DNA of 64,000 nucleotides from Allobosea caraganae (GTDB lineage: Bacteria; Pseudomonadota; Alphaproteobacteria; Rhizobiales; Beijerinckiaceae). The position numbers and the translations under genes are program-made. The stretch is from assembly GCF_003351345.1 (NCBI RefSeq), contig NZ_QQTO01000019.1, positions 930,001 to 994,000 of the forward strand, read 5' to 3'. The number at the start of each line of letters is the position of its first letter. The stretch's first letter is position 1. Below, one piece after another: positions 1 to 7,997 of this stretch. The notes under the pieces were generated by a model. It saw only the letters and a list, made by a program, of their open reading frames with translations, did no database searches and was not told the DNA's origin.

Positions 1-287
1 AAGTTGCTGCGCAGCAATCCGATGGCGCAAAGCGTTCCCAGGGCCAGAGCGATCGCGGTCGAGAGTGCCGCAAGTTGCACCGAGGCGGCGACGACCGGCC
101 AGAGTTCGCGCGAGCGGCCGAGCGCCTGATACCAGCGCAGCGACCAGCTCGGCGCCGGCAAGGTGAAGACCGCGCTCGAGCCGAACGAGACCGCGACCGT
201 CACTACGAGCGGTGTCAGCAGGAAGACGACAGTGGCAATGGCAAGTAGCCAGACGGTGACGGAGGCGATGCGCTCGGTCAGGGTCAT
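1..287 (-). CDS. ABC transporter permease, PotC-like (partial, N-terminal part)
   Basis: This is the first 95 codons of an inner-membrane permease; the rest lies beyond the left edge. The translation starts MTLTERIASVTVWLLAIATV and holds one strong hydrophobic segment (about residues 10-35), then a periplasmic stretch with SWSLRWYQAL, typical of the PotC/second-permease class of spermidine/putrescine-type importers, and the start of a second membrane segment. Its ATG overlaps the stop codon of the upstream permease by four bases (ATGA), so the two are translationally coupled. It is the last visible gene of the minus-strand operon SBP, ATPase, permease, permease. The substrate cannot be told from the permease. 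Confidence 0.85.
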   Translation of the reverse strand, partial: MTLTERIASVTVWLLAIATVVFLLTPLVVTVAVSFGSSAVFTLPAPSWSLRWYQALGRSRELWPVVAASVQLAALSTAIALALGTLCAIGLLRSN

Positions 288-1120
288 GAGGCGCCTCCCA
301 GCCGCTTCGACAGGCTGGCGCTGGCGACCACGACGGCGACGGTGAGCACGAGCAGGACGACCGCCGTGGTCGAGCCGAGCTGCTCGTTGCGCATGAACAG
401 GAAGGAGCGGCCGGTCAGCGTCGCCAGGGTCTGGAAGCGGTCGCCGATCAGCAGGCTCGGGATGACATACATCGAGGCGGCCATCGAGAAGACGAAGGCG
501 ATGCCGGTGACGATGCCGGGCAAGGACAAGGGCAGCGCCACCTTGAAGAAGCGGTAGAAAGGCGAGGCGCCGAGCGTCGCCGCGGCCTCGCCAAGGCGTG
601 GGTCGATCAGCTTCAGCACCGAATAGATCGGCAGGATCATGAAGGGGACGAAGACGTTGGCGGCGCCGATGACGAGCCCGGCCTCGGTGAAGAGCAGGCG
701 CTGCGGCTCGTCCCAGAGCCCGATCCCGGTCATGAATTGCGAGACGATGCCATCGCGCCGCAGCACGATCTGCCAGGCGAAGGCCTTGACCACGACGCCG
801 ACCGAAAGCGGCAGGATGATCGCGACCAGGATCAGCGCCTGCATCGCGCCGCGGGTACGAGCGAGGGCAAGCGCCGTCGGATAGCCGATGACGAGGCAAA
901 GCAGCGTCACCAGCACCGAGATTCGCACGGTGTTGCCGATGACGATCCAGCTGAAGCCGTCGGAGAAGAAGCTGATGAATGGCGCCAGCGAGGGCACGCC
1001 GCCGACGAGCAGGCTGCGCCCGAGCAGGACGAGCAACGGCACGCCGTAGATCACGGCGATGTAGAGCACCGCCGGCAACGCAAGCAGCAGGACCGGGTCG
1101 AGGCGGCGGGCGGCGCTCAT
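284..1120 (-). CDS. ABC transporter permease, PotB-like
   Basis: A 278-residue inner-membrane permease of the binding-protein-dependent type. It has six hydrophobic segments and the cytoplasmic EAA loop LGEAAATLGASPFYRFFKVA followed by LPLSLPGI at about residues 175-205, which docks on the ATPase. The length is usual for PotB homologues. The start ATG overlaps the ATPase stop (1117-1120), and the stop overlaps the next permease start. Together with the SBP, the ATPase and the partial permease it makes a four-gene polyamine/opine-type importer. The divergent GntR and hydantoinase cluster suggests the ligand is a nitrogenous compound fed to those enzymes; this last step is inference. Confidence 0.88.
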   Translation of the reverse strand: MSAARRLDPVLLLALPAVLYIAVIYGVPLLVLLGRSLLVGGVPSLAPFISFFSDGFSWIVIGNTVRISVLVTLLCLVIGYPTALALARTRGAMQALILVAIILPLSVGVVVKAFAWQIVLRRDGIVSQFMTGIGLWDEPQRLLFTEAGLVIGAANVFVPFMILPIYSVLKLIDPRLGEAAATLGASPFYRFFKVALPLSLPGIVTGIAFVFSMAASMYVIPSLLIGDRFQTLATLTGRSFLFMRNEQLGSTTAVVLLVLTVAVVVASASLSKRLGGAS

Positions 1121-2193
1121 GGCGACGCGACCGCTGCCGGATAGACCAGCGTGTCCTCGACATCCCAGGACAGCTTCAGCTTGGTGCCGGGGCCGGCATC
1201 GGCCGGCAGTACCGGCGTCTCGACCAGGATCTGGCTGTCCTCGGGCGCGTGGAAATGCAGTTGCACGCGCGCGCCCTGGAAGGCGGCGTCAGCAAGCGGC
1301 GCCTCGATGCGGTTCGCCTTGTCGTGGCCGATGACCATGCGCTCCGGCCTGATGCCGAGCAGGACCGGGCTGCCCGGCAGGAAATTCGCCCTGGCGCGCA
1401 GCGACCCTGCCGCGGTCTCGACCGTGACCATGCCGTCGGCGGCTTCCGTCACCTTGCCCGGAAGCCGGGTCGAGAGGCCGACGAAGCCGAGCGCGAAGGG
1501 CGTCGCGGGCTGGTGGTAGATCTCGGCCGGCGTGCCGAGCTGCTCGATGCGGCCGGCATACATCACCGCAATCCGGTCGGACATGGTCAGCGCCTCGTCC
1601 TGGTCGTGCGTGACGAAGATCGCGGTGGTGCCGACATCGCGAAGGATGCGCTTGAGGTCGATCTGCATGGCTTCGCGCAGCTTGCGGTCGAGCGCCGAGA
1701 AGGGCTCGTCGAGCAGGAGCAGCTTCGGGCCGACGGCGAGGGCGCGGGCCACCGCGACGCGCTGCTGCTGGCCGCCCGAGAGCGCCTTGATCGAGCGCCC
1801 AGCGAAGGCGCTCATCTGCACCAGGCCGAGATATTTGGCCACAGTGGGCGCGATCTCGTCGCGCGGCGCCCCGCGCGCCTTCAGCCCGAAGGCGACGTTC
1901 TCGGCGACGCTGAGATGCGGGAAGAGCGCGTAGTTCTGGAAGACGACGCTGACGTCGCGCTTATGCGGCGGGCGGCGGGTGATGTCCTGCCCGTCGAGCG
2001 CGACCTTGCCCTGGTCGGGCGCCATCAGCCCGGCGACGATGCGCAGCAAGGTGGTCTTGCCGCAGCCGGATGGGCCGAGGAGCGAGATGAACTCGCCCCT
2101 GCCCATCGAGAGGTCGACGCCATCGAGCACGGTGGCGGCGCCAAAAGTCTTCGCCGCTCCCGCGACGCTGAGAAAGCCCGACCCCCCGCTCAT
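1117..2193 (-). CDS. ABC transporter ATP-binding protein, PotA-like
   Basis: A 358-residue ATPase that powers the importer. It has Walker A GPSGCGKTTLLR (about residues 40-50), a Q loop in VVFQNYALFPHL, signature ALSGGQQQRVAVARALA, Walker B LLLLDEPFSALD and the switch His in FVTHDQDEAL. A C-terminal TOBE-type domain (about 240-358) is typical of PotA/MalK/UgpC. I chose the ATG at 2193 because it lies four bases after the SBP stop and gives the usual MSG..LSV..KTFG beginning; the reading frame stays open further upstream but that part overlaps the SBP and is not Pot-like. It overlaps the permease start by four bases. Confidence 0.9.
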   Translation of the reverse strand: MSGGSGFLSVAGAAKTFGAATVLDGVDLSMGRGEFISLLGPSGCGKTTLLRIVAGLMAPDQGKVALDGQDITRRPPHKRDVSVVFQNYALFPHLSVAENVAFGLKARGAPRDEIAPTVAKYLGLVQMSAFAGRSIKALSGGQQQRVAVARALAVGPKLLLLDEPFSALDRKLREAMQIDLKRILRDVGTTAIFVTHDQDEALTMSDRIAVMYAGRIEQLGTPAEIYHQPATPFALGFVGLSTRLPGKVTEAADGMVTVETAAGSLRARANFLPGSPVLLGIRPERMVIGHDKANRIEAPLADAAFQGARVQLHFHAPEDSQILVETPVLPADAGPGTKLKLSWDVEDTLVYPAAVASP

Positions 2194-2197
2194 CCGC

Positions 2198-3250
2198 TCA
2201 GATCGCCATCTCGCGGTCCCAGCGCTTGATCCAGCCCTCGCGCTCGGCCGCGACGTTGGCCCAGTCGATCTGGTGGATCTTGATGTCGGCGGCGAGCCCG
2301 GCCGGGCGCGGCACCGCCTTGTTGGTCGCCAGCGAGAAGGTCGGCTCGGCGAGCTTGCTCTGGAAATCGGCGCCGAGCATCTCGTTGACATAGGCGAAGG
2401 CGAGCTCGGATTGCGGCGCGCCCTTGATCACCGCGATGCCGGACGGCATGGCGAAGACGCCTTCCTTGGGCGCGACGAGGTCGATCGGGGCGCCGGCCGC
2501 CTTGCGCTCCAGCGCGTAGGAGGACATGCCGCAGGCGATCATGTAGGCTTCGCCCTGCTCGAGGAGGTTATAGGCCTGCGGCTGCTGGGTGTAGATCGTC
2601 AGCAGGTTGGCCTTCAGCGTCGCGAGCTTCTTGAAGCCGGCATCGGTGTCCTTCTGCGCGGCGTCGATGGCAGCGCCGTTGGCGAGGTGCCCGGCCATGA
2701 AGATGTTGGGCAGGCCCTCGGTGTTCTGCAGCGAGGGGATGATGACGCGGCCCTTGTATTTCGGGTCGAACAGCTCGGCCCAGGAGGTCGGGGCCGTCTT
2801 CATCACGCTCTTGTTGTAGGCGATGCCGAGCCAGGGCTGCAGGTAGTTCGCCCACATCGCGTCCATATGGGTGGCGCCGGAGACGAGGTTGGCGAGGTTC
2901 GGCGCCTTGGCGGCGGTCAGCGGGTCGAGCAGGCCTTCCTTGACGGCGAGGATCATCACCGGATCGTCCATCTGGACGACCGACATGTACTGGCTGCCCT
3001 TGTTCTTCTGCATCTTCTCCAGGTTCACCAGCGAGCGCGTGCCCTCGAAGATGACCTTGCAATTGTACTTCTTCTCGAAGGCCGGAACCACGATCTGCTC
3101 GACCCAGGGCTTGTGCCCGGCCGCGCCGCCGACGACGAGCTCCTTGGTCTGCGCCCGCAGGACGGAGGGCATGGCGATCAGCGCCGTCGCGCCGGCACCG
3201 GTCTTCAGCAGCGTGCGGCGGCTCAGCCTGCCCTTGAAAAGCGTATCCAT
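2198..3250 (-). CDS. ABC transporter substrate-binding protein with Tat signal, PotD-like
   Basis: A 350-residue periplasmic binding protein. The N-terminus has a twin-arginine motif, RLSRRTLLK, then a hydrophobic stretch and a cleavage site near VLRAQ, so it is probably exported folded by Tat. The mature part follows the PotD/family-1 extracellular SBP pattern (ELVVGGAAGHKPWVEQ near the start, WANYLQPWLGIAYNK in the middle). The start at 3250 is preferred over an in-frame ATG 15 bases upstream because it puts the Tat motif at the usual distance. It is the first gene of the minus-strand operon and diverges from the GntR gene across about 300 bases. The ligand is unknown; the context suggests a hydantoin, ureide or similar amide. 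Confidence 0.88.
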   Translation of the reverse strand: MDTLFKGRLSRRTLLKTGAGATALIAMPSVLRAQTKELVVGGAAGHKPWVEQIVVPAFEKKYNCKVIFEGTRSLVNLEKMQKNKGSQYMSVVQMDDPVMILAVKEGLLDPLTAAKAPNLANLVSGATHMDAMWANYLQPWLGIAYNKSVMKTAPTSWAELFDPKYKGRVIIPSLQNTEGLPNIFMAGHLANGAAIDAAQKDTDAGFKKLATLKANLLTIYTQQPQAYNLLEQGEAYMIACGMSSYALERKAAGAPIDLVAPKEGVFAMPSGIAVIKGAPQSELAFAYVNEMLGADFQSKLAEPTFSLATNKAVPRPAGLAADIKIHQIDWANVAAEREGWIKRWDREMAI

Positions 3251-3439
3251 GATCCGGCCTCGCAAGTTCGCCGCGCTCCCAGATGGCGCGGATGCCGGAG
3301 GTGGTCAGCAATGGCTGTGCCAACTGCCGTGGGGTTGGGGAGATTAGATAAAACTCTTTTTTGCCAGATAGATAGATTGATTCCATGCCTGGAGCGCGTG
3401 CCGGGGTGATTTTGAAACGGGCTACGATGGGCGCTAATT

Positions 3440-3449
3440 TTGTGCACAA
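3440..3449. promoter_or_regulatory. Candidate GntR/FCD operator TTGTGCACAA
   Basis: A perfect 10-base palindrome, TTGTGCACAA, lies in the intergenic region between the divergent SBP operon and the GntR gene, 100 bases before the regulator's ATG. GntR proteins with an FCD domain bind short palindromes of the TTGT-ACAA or TNGT-ACNA type next to their own genes. The rest of the 298-base spacer is AT-richer than its surroundings and has no other gene. Confidence 0.4.
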
Positions 3450-3548
3450 TCGCTAACAGAATGTGCAGCATGCATCGCCGATTGGCGCTAGACTTGCAGG
3501 GGTTCGGCGCCGCCTTCACGCGGCGCGCTGCTGCGATAAAGTTAGTTC

Positions 3549-4262
3549 ATGGACGAAGCTGCGATTCACGGAATCCTCTCCCGGCTGCTGATGGCCGGGA
3601 CCCTGCCGGGCAGCGTCAAGCTCGGCGAGCATCGGCTCGCCGAGATTTTCGGCGTCAGCCGCGAGCGCATCCGCAAGGTGCTGCACCGGCTCGGCCATGA
3701 GCGGCTCTTGGAGATCGTCAAGAACAGGGGCGCCTTCACGATCGAGCCTGACCTGCGCGAAGGGCGGGTGGTCTACGAGGCGCGCCGCATCCTCGAGAGC
3801 GGCATGGCCGCCCATCTCGCCGACAACCTGACCGAGGCGCAGATCGCGCGCCTGCGCCAGCATGTCGACGCGGAGGCCGATGCGCTGCGCAGCGGCGACC
3901 AGCCGACCTGGCTCAGGCTCTCGGCCGAGTTCCATTTCCTGCTGGCGGAGATGACCGAGAACCCGATCGTCCAGCGCCAGGCACATGAGCTGATCAGCCG
4001 GACCTTGATGCTGGTGAAGCGCTACGAGACTACCGCCGGCTCGGCCTGCGGCTGCGAGGAGCACCGCGCCATCTTCCGCGCGCTGGCGGCGCGCGAGCGC
4101 GGCAAGGCGGTGAAGGCGATGCACAGCCATCTCTCGCTGGTCGAGACGCGGTTACGGCCGACTATCTGCGTCGAGGAGGGACCGTCGCTGGAAGAGGTGA
4201 TCGCGCACGAGATCGCCGTCTATCGCGAGGCCAACGGCGCTGCGCTGATGGCGGCGGGCTAG
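3549..4262 (+). CDS. GntR-family transcriptional regulator with FCD domain
   Basis: A 237-residue regulator. It has an N-terminal winged helix (LGEHRLAEIFGVSRERIRKV, about residues 22-41, then LLEIVKNRGAF as the wing) and a helical C-terminal FCD ligand domain with the Asp/His metal-ligand pattern (EFHFLLAEM around 135 and EEHRAIFRAL near 177). FCD regulators usually sense small carboxylates or nitrogen compounds and repress neighbouring catabolic genes. It is divergent from the transporter and upstream of the hydantoinase cluster, so it probably controls both. The plausible effector is an organic acid or a ring-opened hydantoin product. Confidence 0.88.
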   Translation: MDEAAIHGILSRLLMAGTLPGSVKLGEHRLAEIFGVSRERIRKVLHRLGHERLLEIVKNRGAFTIEPDLREGRVVYEARRILESGMAAHLADNLTEAQIARLRQHVDAEADALRSGDQPTWLRLSAEFHFLLAEMTENPIVQRQAHELISRTLMLVKRYETTAGSACGCEEHRAIFRALAARERGKAVKAMHSHLSLVETRLRPTICVEEGPSLEEVIAHEIAVYREANGAALMAAG

Positions 4263-4416
4263 CGGTGCTGCCGCCGATCCGACCTCGGGCTCTGCGGGGC
4301 AGGGCGTGGCATGTGCCCTGCATCGCCTGTGCTGACGTCGGGGCCGAGGTACAGGCTGCCTTCGTTCCTGGTCATTCGCCCCATCCCCCAAACCCCTGAG
4401 CGCGCGAGACTGCCGG

Positions 4417-5187
4417 ATGCTGCGGATTGGAATGCTGACCCCGTCCTCGAACACCGTGCTGGAACCGGTGACGAGCGCGATGCTGGCGGGCGTCGGCGGC
4501 ATCAGCGCGCATTTCAGCCGCTTCAAGGTCACCGAGATCGCGCTCGACCAGAAGGCGCTCGCCCAGTTCGACGACAGCGAGATTTTGCGCGCGGCGGAGT
4601 TGCTGGCCCATGCCAAGGTCGACGTCATCGCCTGGAACGGCACCTCGGCGAGCTGGCTCGGCATCGAGCGCGACCGGGCGCTGGCCAAGCGCATCACGGC
4701 CGCGACCGGCATTCCCGCCTCGACCTGCATCCTGGCGCTGGTCGATATCCTCAAGCGCATCGGCGCGACCAGCCAGGGCCTGGTCTCGCCCTATACCGAC
4801 GACGTCCAGGCCCGCATCGTCGCGACCTTCGCCGCCGCGGGCATCGTGTGCCCGGCCGAGCGCCATCTCGGCATCCGCGACAATTTCTCCTTTGGAACGG
4901 TCGAAGAGGCCGCCATTGGCGGCATGATCCGCGAGGTCGCGGCGGCCGCGCCCGACGCCGTCACCATCCTCTGCACCAACATGAACGGCGCCCGGATCGC
5001 CGCGGAGCTTGAACGGGAAGACGGGCCGCTCCTGCTCGATTCCGTGGCAGTCACGCTCTGGGGCTGCCTCCAAGCGCTCGGCCAGCCCATGCACGATTTC
5101 GCCCGCTGGGGCCGCCTGTTCCGCGACCCGCGCCTTGCAAATCCATCGAAAGCCGATCGAGAGCCCGCATGCCCAATTTCGACCTGA
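4417..5187 (+). CDS. Arylmalonate decarboxylase / maleate isomerase-like protein (Asp/Glu racemase superfamily)
   Basis: A 256-residue cytosolic enzyme of the Asp/Glu racemase superfamily. The start MLRIGMLTPSSNTVLEP resembles maleate isomerases. The residues of the two catalytic positions are informative. The first cysteine position reads AWNGTSASW (G75, T76, S77) and the second is C186 in TILCTNMNG, with Y126 in SPYTDDV. In arylmalonate decarboxylase the matching residues are G74, T75, S76, Y126 and C188, which form its dioxyanion hole with a single cysteine, so the protein looks set up for decarboxylation or a one-base reaction rather than racemisation. The 3' end overlaps the hydantoinase start by 19 bases. 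The substrate is unknown. Confidence is high for the family and moderate for the mechanism. Confidence 0.8.
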   Translation: MLRIGMLTPSSNTVLEPVTSAMLAGVGGISAHFSRFKVTEIALDQKALAQFDDSEILRAAELLAHAKVDVIAWNGTSASWLGIERDRALAKRITAATGIPASTCILALVDILKRIGATSQGLVSPYTDDVQARIVATFAAAGIVCPAERHLGIRDNFSFGTVEEAAIGGMIREVAAAAPDAVTILCTNMNGARIAAELEREDGPLLLDSVAVTLWGCLQALGQPMHDFARWGRLFRDPRLANPSKADREPACPIST

Positions 5188-6578
5188 TCATCCGCAACGG
5201 CACGATCGCCACCGCGAGCGAGAGCTACAAGGCCGATATCGGCATCCGTGATGGCCGCATCGTCGCGATCGGCGAGGCGCTCACGGGAGCCGACGAGGTG
5301 GTCGACGCCACCGGCAAGCTGGTGCTGCCGGGTGGCATCGACAGCCATGTCCATATCTCGCAGCCCTCCGGGCCGGGCATCGTCATGGCCGATGATTTCG
5401 AGAGCGCGACGCGGGCAGCGGCCTTCGGCGGCAACAGCACCGTGATGCCCTATTGCCTGCAGCAGAAGGGCGAGTCGCTGCGCACCGTGCTGAAGGACTA
5501 TCACGCGCTGGCGCAGGGCAATTGCCACATCGACCATTCCTTCCACCTGATCATCTCCGACCCGACGGAGAGCGTGCTCGGCCAGGAGCTGCCCGCGCTG
5601 TTCGCCAATGGCTACACCTCGTTCAAGGTGTTCATGACCTATGAGGGCATGGCGCTCGACGACTACGAGATGCTGAGCGTGCTCGAAGTCGCGCGCGAGG
5701 CCGGCGCGCTCGTGCAGATCCACGCCGAGAACTACGACGCGATCCGCTTCCTCACCGACCGGCTGGAGCGCGCCGGCAAGACCGCACCGCATTTCCATGG
5801 CCGCTCGCGGCCGATCCCGGTCGAGCGCGAGGCGACGCATCGCGCGATCTCGCTGGCCGAGCTGATCGACGTGCCCATCATGATCGTCCATGTCTCCAAC
5901 CGCGAGGCGATGGAGGAGATCAGGCGGGCGCAGATGCGCGGCCTCAAGGTGATGGGCGAGACCTGCCCGCAATATCTCGTGCTGACCGAGTCCGACATGG
6001 ATCGTCCCGGCACCGAGGGCGCGAAATATGTCTGCTCGCCGCCGCCGCGCGACCATGCCAGCCAGGAGGCCTGCTGGGAGGGCCTGCAGCGGGGCGTCTT
6101 CTCGGTCTTCTCGTCCGACCATTGCCCGTTCCGCTACGAGGACGAGGCGGGCAAGCTGGCGCCGAAGGGGCGCTCTTCCTTCCGCTGGGTGCCGAACGGC
6201 ATTCCCGGCATCGAGACGCGCCTGCCGATCCTGTTCTCAGAAGGCGTGGTCAAGGGCCGGATCAGCCTGGAGCAGTTCGTGGCGCTGACCGCGACCAACC
6301 ACGCCAAAATCTACGGGCTCTCCGGCAAGGGCTCGATCGCGGTGGGCTACGATGCCGATATCGCGATCTGGGACCCGGAGCTGAAGCGGCCGATTCAGCA
6401 GGCCGGCCTGCACCATGGCGCCGACTACACGCCGTTCGAAGGCATCGAGATCACCGGCTGGCCGGTCTCGCTGCTGGTGCGCGGCAATTTCATCGTGCGC
6501 GAGGGTGAGCTCGTCGGCGCCAAGGGCGAGGGGCGCTACCTGCCGCGTGCGAAGCCGTTCCAGTCGCGGCCGTTGTGA
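5169..6578 (+). CDS. hydA: D-hydantoinase / dihydropyrimidinase
   Basis: A 469-residue cyclic amidohydrolase of the hydantoinase/dihydropyrimidinase family, which opens hydantoin or dihydropyrimidine rings to N-carbamoyl amino acids in the cytosol. The binuclear metal site is complete: H60 and H62 in DSHVHI, the carboxylated lysine K153 in SFKVFMTYEG, H185 in QIHAEN, H241 in IVHVSN and D317 in SSDHCPF. The length is normal. It lies between two racemase-superfamily genes and behind the GntR gene in one apparent operon. No N-carbamoyl amino-acid amidohydrolase is in the window, so the second step must be done elsewhere or the ring product has another fate. D- or L-preference cannot be read from sequence. 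Confidence 0.9.
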   Translation: MPNFDLIIRNGTIATASESYKADIGIRDGRIVAIGEALTGADEVVDATGKLVLPGGIDSHVHISQPSGPGIVMADDFESATRAAAFGGNSTVMPYCLQQKGESLRTVLKDYHALAQGNCHIDHSFHLIISDPTESVLGQELPALFANGYTSFKVFMTYEGMALDDYEMLSVLEVAREAGALVQIHAENYDAIRFLTDRLERAGKTAPHFHGRSRPIPVEREATHRAISLAELIDVPIMIVHVSNREAMEEIRRAQMRGLKVMGETCPQYLVLTESDMDRPGTEGAKYVCSPPPRDHASQEACWEGLQRGVFSVFSSDHCPFRYEDEAGKLAPKGRSSFRWVPNGIPGIETRLPILFSEGVVKGRISLEQFVALTATNHAKIYGLSGKGSIAVGYDADIAIWDPELKRPIQQAGLHHGADYTPFEGIEITGWPVSLLVRGNFIVREGELVGAKGEGRYLPRAKPFQSRPL

Positions 6579-6608
6579 CCTTGGCGGCAAAGCGCGCCTC
6601 CGACCTGA

Positions 6609-7367
6609 ATGGGTGACCCTGTGCGCATCCTCGTCATCAATCCCAATACGAGCCCGGACATGACCGCGCTGGTCATGCGGGTGCTGGAGCCGCTCGCGCC
6701 GGCCGGCGTGGTGCTGTCCTCGGCCACCGGCCGTTTCGGCGCGCGCTACATCTCCAGCCGCAGCGCCGCGGCGATTGCCGGCCATGCCGCGCTCGATTGC
6801 TATGCCGAGCATGGCGGGGAGTGCGATGCGGTCTATCTCGCCTGCTTCGGCGATCCCGGGCTGCTGGCGCTGAAGGAGTTCGCCCGCGTGCCGGTCATCG
6901 GCATGGCGGAGGCGAGCTGCATCATCGCCGCACGACAGGCGGAGCGCTTCTCGATCGTCACCGGTGGCGAGCGCTGGGGGCCGATCCTGAGGGAGTTCGT
7001 AGCCTCGCTCGGCCTGGGCGAGGGGCTGGCCGCGGTCGAGACCGTCGCGCCGACCGGCGGCGAGATCGCGCGCGATCCCGATGCCGCGATCGCCCTGCTG
7101 GCGCAGGCCTGCCGGCTGACTGCCGAGCGCGATGGCGCGGGTGCGGTCATTCTTGGGGGCGCCGGGCTGGCGGGGCTGGCCGCACGCGTGCAGCCGCTCG
7201 TCGATATCCCGGTTATCTGCTCGGTCGAGGCCGGCTTCGGCGCGGTCATGGCAAGCGCGGCCTCGCCGCCAGCGAAGCCGGCGGCGGGCGATCTGGCCTT
7301 TCCCGCTCCGGTCGAGAGCCTCGCCCTCGCTCCGGCGCTTGCGGCGCTGCTCGCGCGGCCGGAATAG
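6609..7367 (+). CDS. Hydantoin racemase-like protein with only one catalytic cysteine
   Basis: A 252-residue protein of the Asp/Glu/hydantoin racemase family. It begins VRILVINPNTS, and the first catalytic cysteine is present in YLACFGDPG (C79). The second site, which in hydantoin racemases is a cysteine in an LGCAGM-type motif, here reads ILGGAGLAGL, so the cysteine is glycine (G184). Two-base racemisation therefore looks impaired. The ATG at 6609 is used; a GTG at 6621 would give the more usual MRILVINPNTS start and would bring C79 to the C75/C76 position of characterised enzymes. It is the last gene of the hydantoinase operon, 30 bases after hydA, and may be a decarboxylase, lyase or binding protein in that pathway. 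Confidence 0.82.
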   Translation: MGDPVRILVINPNTSPDMTALVMRVLEPLAPAGVVLSSATGRFGARYISSRSAAAIAGHAALDCYAEHGGECDAVYLACFGDPGLLALKEFARVPVIGMAEASCIIAARQAERFSIVTGGERWGPILREFVASLGLGEGLAAVETVAPTGGEIARDPDAAIALLAQACRLTAERDGAGAVILGGAGLAGLAARVQPLVDIPVICSVEAGFGAVMASAASPPAKPAAGDLAFPAPVESLALAPALAALLARPE

Positions 7368-7388
7368 AGCCGGCATAGGGCCGGTGCG

Positions 7389-7910
7389 CTATGCCGGGCT
7401 TGCGGCGAGCCGGGCGGTTCTGATCACGGCCCATTCGCTGATCGGGACGTCCTGGCCGGAGCGCACGACGCAGAGCCGGTCGAAGGCGATTGGCCGTCCG
7501 GCCAGCATGCGCTGGAACTCCTGCGCCGCCTCGGCCTTGGGGCTGGGCGGAACGAAGCCGTAGAGCAGCGAGACATGCGGCATGAAGGCCTCTGCCGCCT
7601 CGGGTTCCAGATGCTGCTTCAGCTGCGCCAAGGGCACGGCCACGGCGAAGCGCGCATAGAACGAGCGGAAATAGGCGTCGCTGGTCTCGACGCGGGCGAC
7701 CGCTTCCGAGAAGGCCGGGACGGCGCTTGCCGCCTCCGCGATCGCCGCGTCCAACGCGGCGACAGGCAGGTCGGTATCGCCCCGCACGGTGAGGTGCGGC
7801 GTGAAAACGGGCGTGCCGAAACGCCCGCTGAGATCGGCTACCAAGCCGGCTAGGAACTGGCCGTCCGCGGGGTTCGGCATCAACCAGATCGAGTGGATTT
7901 CGACTGACAT
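7389..7910 (-). CDS. 2H phosphoesterase, cyclic phosphodiesterase-like
   Basis: A 173-residue cytosolic protein of the 2H phosphoesterase superfamily. It shows the two H-x-T/S signatures, PHLTV (H39) and PHVSL (H112), about 70 residues apart, and the compact length of cyclic nucleotide phosphodiesterase/RNA-ligase-like members. These proteins hydrolyse 2',3'- or 1'',2''-cyclic phosphates. The start ATG at 7910 gives MSVEIHSIWLMP, typical for plant-type CPDase homologues; the frame is open further upstream but has no recognisable content. It converges with the hydantoin operon and diverges from the next ABC operon, so it seems to be a stand-alone gene. Its physiological substrate is unknown. 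Confidence 0.75.
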   Translation of the reverse strand: MSVEIHSIWLMPNPADGQFLAGLVADLSGRFGTPVFTPHLTVRGDTDLPVAALDAAIAEAASAVPAFSEAVARVETSDAYFRSFYARFAVAVPLAQLKQHLEPEAAEAFMPHVSLLYGFVPPSPKAEAAQEFQRMLAGRPIAFDRLCVVRSGQDVPISEWAVIRTARLAASPA

Positions 7911-7997
7911 CAAGGCTTCACAAAGCTGTTGCACATGGGCGCCGGTGTCCGGTATGTTTTTTCCAAGCGTGCCAGAAAATGGATGATTTATTCCATA

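Noticed and set aside
979-2229. Long plus-strand frame opposite the ATPase and permease genes
   Set aside because: Composition-driven; the minus strand has complete ABC motifs and tight operon spacing.
2194-2391. N-terminal extension of the Pot-type ATPase
   Set aside because: The extension overlaps the SBP gene and reads Ser/Arg/Pro-rich; the ATG at 2193 gives the family start.
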